Positions 60,602-64,000 of a DNA stretch of 64,000 nucleotides are shown here, one piece after another. This DNA comes from Pontibacter sp. HSC-36F09 (lineage in GTDB: Bacteria; Bacteroidota; Bacteroidia; Cytophagales; Hymenobacteraceae). The translations under genes were made by a program, and so were the position numbers. The notes below the pieces were generated by a model. The model was not told where the DNA came from. It saw only the letters and a program-made list of their open reading frames with translations, and ran no database searches. The stretch is taken from contig NZ_JALKAA010000001.1 of the NCBI RefSeq assembly GCF_024171605.1, positions 558,001 through 622,000 of the forward strand. Direction: 5' to 3'. Position 1 is the stretch's first letter. Each line of letters begins with the position of its first letter.

Positions 60602-63004
60602 TTATTTTTTGAGATTCTCCTCAAAGAGTTTGTAGATACGTTTGTATTCGTCAGTCCAACTGGCTGGCTCTGTGAAGCCGTGGTCCTCTACCGGGTAGAC
60701 GGCCAGCTCCCAGTTGTCTTTTCCCAACTCAATCAATCGCTGGGTCAGGCGTACGACATCCTGGAAGTGCACGTTGGTATCCACCATGCCGTGGCAGATC
60801 AGGAGTGCTCCCTTCAGGCCTTCCGCGTAGTAAATGGGCGAGCTCTTGGCATACGCCAGGCTATCGAGCTGCGGCACGTTCAGGATATTGGAGGTATAGC
60901 CGTGGTTGTAATGCGCCCAATCTGTTACAGATCGCAGGGCAGCGCCTGCGGCAAACACATCCGGCTCTGTGAACATGGCCATCAGTGTGATAAAGCCGCC
61001 GTAAGAACCACCGTAAATCCCGATGCGTTTTGGATCCACGTTATACTTGTCTACGAGCAACTTGGCACCATCCACGTGGTCGCTCAGGTCTTTTCCACCC
61101 ATAAATTGGTAAATACCGGTACGCACGTCGCGGCCATAACCGGCGCTGCCACGGTAATCGATATCCAGCACGGTATAGCCGTTGTCAGCCAGGAAGTTGT
61201 GGAACATGTACTCTCTGAAGTAGGAGCTCCACCACTTATGGGCGTTCTGCAGGTAGCCGGCACCGTGTACGAAGATCACTGCTGGGCCATTCGCCACCGC
61301 TTTCTCCGGACGATACAGTCGGGCGTATACGTCCTCTTCATCGCTTGCCTTGAAGCTGATCACCTCCGGTTCGCGCCAGTTGTAGGACTTGAACTCGTCG
61401 GTGAGTGATTGGGTTACCTGGCGTGGCTTGGCTCCTTTTTTGTTGTCCTGCACAAACAGCTCCCAGGGCTTGTTGCTGTAAGAGTAGCGAATGGCCAGTT
61501 TTTTCTCGTCTGGTGAAAGGGTTACCTCGTGCGCGCCAGTGCCGGAGGTCAGTTGGGTCATCTCGCCTCCATTGACTGGCATTCTGTAAAAATGCTTCTC
61601 GCCCGGGTGTACCTTGTTCGCTGTGAAATACCAGTTCTTCTTGTCTTTGGAAATCTGGGGGCCGGAAATCTCAAACTTGCCACTTGTAAGTGCTTTCTTC
61701 TTGCCATTGTTCAGGTTCACGGAGTAGAGGTGTGAATAACCGCTCTCCTCGGACTGGAACCACACCTGCTCGTTGTCGGGCATAAAACCGATATCGCCTG
61801 TTCCGTATCCTATACCTGGTCCATTGATCCAGGCTTCGTCGCGCTGGCGGTCGAGTGTGCTCAGCTTGCCAGAAGCCGGGTCAAGCTTCAGTATCCAGCG
61901 GTCTTTGTTGTCGGCTGCACGGGCTACCATCACGGCGTGCTTGCCATTGTCTGACCACACGGGCCCAAACAGGGTTACGGCGCGTGCTTCTGTTTTGACA
62001 GGTTTTGTGGCTGGTTCTTTGGCTATACTTGCTTTGGTATCTCGGTCACGGAGATAGGCAGGTTGATCGTTTATACCTTCTATACCTCTCACCTGCAGTG
62101 CATAGGTTGAATCACGGCTGATGTCGTACACAAATGACTCGAAGGTTGCCTGTGCATCGCCTACCTTGGTGCGGGTGTTGATATCCTCTGTGTAGCCCGT
62201 CGAGGTAACGAAGTCTGGCACAATGGCTACTTTCGCGTTTTTAGGACGCGTTACCATCCGGTAGCTGATGTAGCGCTCATCCGGACTAAGCACAATGTTA
62301 TCCACGGACTTGTCGCCAATGAAAATCTCTTTCGGCCTTTTTGGGTTGTCAGCTTTCTGTTGTTGCTTGGCTGCTTTGCTGTCCGCTTCGCGTTCGCGCA
62401 CGATCTGCAGGAGAGCCAGTTGCTGCTCTTTCAGCCAGTCACGCTGTGGGTTTTTGCTCTCTTCCGCTGGTTTGTTTCCCTTTTTGAAATCAGTTAACTG
62501 TGCTAACTGGCCATTGGCAATCGTCCACAGGTATAGGTTACCATCTTTCACGAAGGCTACCTTTTTCTCGTCATGGCTAAACGAAGGGCTGTTCTCCCGC
62601 TCTACCGTATTGGTAATCTGCCGGGACTTTCCACTCTTGATGTCGAGCAGGTATAGGTCGCCATTTTTCTCGTATACCTTCTGGGTTTTGGCTCTGTTGT
62701 AACGGGCACCCCAGGTACCTGGCAAAGCGCGACGTTCCTGCGCGCTTACCTTTTGCAGATTACTGCCATTAGCCGATACACTGTAGAGCGAGTCTTTGCG
62801 GTTGGCATCCGGGTTCCAGTTGAAGTAAATCTTCTTGCCGTCCTCTGACCAGAACACGTTGCTCGGAGAGGTGCCAATCCAGGTTGGGTCGCGCATGATC
62901 TTCTCCACACTCAGCTTGCTGCTGTTTTCCTGCGCCTGTACAGCAGCACCGCCAGCCAGCACGAGCCAGGACATCAGGAGAAGGGCTTTCTTCTTAAGAA
63001 GCAT
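60602..63004 (-). CDS. S9 family serine peptidase (dipeptidyl-peptidase IV-like)
   Basis: This 800-residue secreted peptidase has a signal peptide (LLLMSWLVLAGGAAVQAQ), an N-terminal beta-propeller (residues about 40-540) and a C-terminal alpha/beta-hydrolase domain. The nucleophile motif GIYGGSYGGF has its Ser near residue 668, the Asp is probably in GMVDTNVHF (near 740), and the His is in VEDHGFTEP (near 775). It resembles prolyl oligopeptidase-family enzymes of Bacteroidota. An Asp/Glu/Lys-rich insert around residues 190-230 is hydrophilic. Confidence 0.92.
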   Translation of the reverse strand: MLLKKKALLLMSWLVLAGGAAVQAQENSSKLSVEKIMRDPTWIGTSPSNVFWSEDGKKIYFNWNPDANRKDSLYSVSANGSNLQKVSAQERRALPGTWGARYNRAKTQKVYEKNGDLYLLDIKSGKSRQITNTVERENSPSFSHDEKKVAFVKDGNLYLWTIANGQLAQLTDFKKGNKPAEESKNPQRDWLKEQQLALLQIVREREADSKAAKQQQKADNPKRPKEIFIGDKSVDNIVLSPDERYISYRMVTRPKNAKVAIVPDFVTSTGYTEDINTRTKVGDAQATFESFVYDISRDSTYALQVRGIEGINDQPAYLRDRDTKASIAKEPATKPVKTEARAVTLFGPVWSDNGKHAVMVARAADNKDRWILKLDPASGKLSTLDRQRDEAWINGPGIGYGTGDIGFMPDNEQVWFQSEESGYSHLYSVNLNNGKKKALTSGKFEISGPQISKDKKNWYFTANKVHPGEKHFYRMPVNGGEMTQLTSGTGAHEVTLSPDEKKLAIRYSYSNKPWELFVQDNKKGAKPRQVTQSLTDEFKSYNWREPEVISFKASDEEDVYARLYRPEKAVANGPAVIFVHGAGYLQNAHKWWSSYFREYMFHNFLADNGYTVLDIDYRGSAGYGRDVRTGIYQFMGGKDLSDHVDGAKLLVDKYNVDPKRIGIYGGSYGGFITLMAMFTEPDVFAAGAALRSVTDWAHYNHGYTSNILNVPQLDSLAYAKSSPIYYAEGLKGALLICHGMVDTNVHFQDVVRLTQRLIELGKDNWELAVYPVEDHGFTEPASWTDEYKRIYKLFEENLKK

Positions 63005-63100
63005 AATAGATGATTAGATTGTTGTTTGAAATGAAATTAAGCTATAAAATCCAAACTTACCAAACGGAGACATTTACCTTTTTGCGCCTGGGGCTATACC

Positions 63101-64000
63101 TTACTTATTGCTACTTAGTGCCATTGGCGGACGCTGCTCGTCATGGTTCGTCAGTTCCTGGTATAGCTTGGCCAAGGCCAACACTTTTGCCTCCCCGTAG
63201 AGTTGCCCCATGAAGGTAATCGTCGTCGGCATACCGTTTTTCTGGAAGCCATTTGGCAGTACCACGCATGGATGGCCGCTTAGGTTTGTCATCACCAGGT
63301 TGCTGCCTGCAAAGGAGGGGCTTAGGTATACGTCTATCCCTTTGAGCTTCTCGTACATTTGCTGAATGATCAGGGAGCGTACCCGCTGTGTCTGCAGATA
63401 CTCCACGGCAGTAACAAAACGACCTGCCCGGAATATATTTGGCCAGGCATTCTTATGCTGCTGCACCATCAGGCTGTCGCGGCCACTGCGGGTCAGTTCG
63501 TCAAAGGCGGTGGCCCCTTCTACCGAAATGGTCATGATTAGGTCCCGGGCCGGCAGATTAGGCAGTTCAATCGGCACCAGCTCTATACCTGCGTTCCTGA
63601 GGGCTTCCAGTGTGGCTTTGTCATTTTCTTTAAAAGGATAGTCACGTTCAAAGTCTTTGTGCAGGTAGCCAACCCGCAGCTTTCGCACATCCACATTTTT
63701 ATTGTAATTAAACGGCGCATCTACGACGGTCAGGTCTTTTCCGTCCGGTCCATAAATAGCGTTAAACACGATGGCGCAGTCTTCGGCGGAACGCGCTATG
63801 GGCCCGATCTTATCCATCGACCAGCTCAGTGCCATGGCTCCATGCCTGCTCACCCGGCCGAACGTAGGGCGCAGTCCTGTAGTGCCGCAAGCTGTGGAAG
63901 GCGACACGATAGAGCCCAGCGTTTCGGTTCCGATAGCAAAGGGCAGCAAACCGGCTGCCACGGCAGCAGCTGATCCTGCTGAGGAACCACTGGAGCCTTT
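63101..64000 (-). CDS. Amidase-signature family hydrolase (partial, N-terminus outside window)
   Basis: The frame is open to position 64000, so only the C-terminal 299 residues are visible. The amidase signature starts at the edge as KGSSGSSAGSAAAVAAG and continues with GTETLGSIVSPSTACGTTGL, which carries the catalytic Ser in the LGS segment. The classical form is GGSSGGS and GTDTGGSIR, so both motifs are slightly altered. The C-terminal region (SNLVMTNLSGHPCVVLPNGF) is typical. The substrate is unknown; Gln-tRNA amidation (GatA) is unlikely given the divergence. Confidence 0.88.
   Translation of the reverse strand, partial: KGSSGSSAGSAAAVAAGLLPFAIGTETLGSIVSPSTACGTTGLRPTFGRVSRHGAMALSWSMDKIGPIARSAEDCAIVFNAIYGPDGKDLTVVDAPFNYNKNVDVRKLRVGYLHKDFERDYPFKENDKATLEALRNAGIELVPIELPNLPARDLIMTISVEGATAFDELTRSGRDSLMVQQHKNAWPNIFRAGRFVTAVEYLQTQRVRSLIIQQMYEKLKGIDVYLSPSFAGSNLVMTNLSGHPCVVLPNGFQKNGMPTTITFMGQLYGEAKVLALAKLYQELTNHDEQRPPMALSSNK

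Overview
The window comes from a Bacteroidota chromosome, most likely a member of the Cytophagales such as Hymenobacteraceae/Pontibacter. This is inferred from protein character, from many promoters of the Bacteroidota type (TTTG, about 19 nt, TAnnTTTG), from lipoproteins with an Asp run after the lipid Cys, and from a BtuB/BtuG pair. GC is moderate. I see no insertion sequence, prophage or CRISPR array.

Layout. 1-11.8 kb, minus strand: the transcription/translation block tRNA-Tyr, tRNA-Gly, tRNA-Thr, tuf, tRNA-Trp, secE, nusG, rplK, rplA, rplJ, rplL, rpoB, rpoC. It has a consensus promoter upstream and an attenuator-like double hairpin between rplL and rpoB; rpoC runs off the left edge. 11.9-18.8 kb: an M1 aminopeptidase diverging from a biotinyl-carrier protein, pyrH-frr, and an opposing operon of ECF sigma factor, anti-sigma factor, gmk and nadD. 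18.9-28.8 kb: a double-domain glycosyltransferase, a propeller-sensor histidine kinase with its LytTR regulator, a second glycosyltransferase, ahcY, a DUF4397 lipoprotein and a THUMP-like methyltransferase. 29-32.3 kb: small hydrophilic proteins of stress-protein type, an EcsC-family protein, an arginase-family enzyme and a 3-methyladenine DNA glycosylase.

32.5-39.5 kb: a cobalamin riboswitch controlling a BtuB-like TonB receptor and a BtuG-like surface propeller, then small membrane and hydrophilic proteins and a B12-binding-type radical SAM protein. 39.5-50.7 kb: an AT-rich secreted protein, an M28 peptidase, a ten-copy TATACCT tandem array, uvrB, small lipoproteins, an ECF sigma factor overlapping a predicted membrane-anchored beta-barrel protein, a DUF1232 protein, aroE and a DUF368 transporter. 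50.7-64 kb: phosphosulfolactate synthase, a TPR protein, an SDR protein, a CpsB/YwqE-type phosphatase, an acyl-CoA dehydrogenase, rpsU-xerC-hpf, metK, a PAP2 phosphatase, an S9 peptidase and a partial amidase.

The least explained signal is a dispersed 7-8 bp word, aGGTATAG(C/A/G) and its complement CTATACCt. By hand I count about 95 copies of the 7-mer GGTATAG/CTATACC, against about 8 expected by chance. It is nearly absent from the ribosomal block. Inside genes it often imposes the codons ATA and CTA. It forms inverted pairs in terminator stems, and the TATACCT array at 42.25 kb is built from the same word. This resembles DNA-uptake-sequence or highly-iterated-word systems in other phyla; its function here is unknown.
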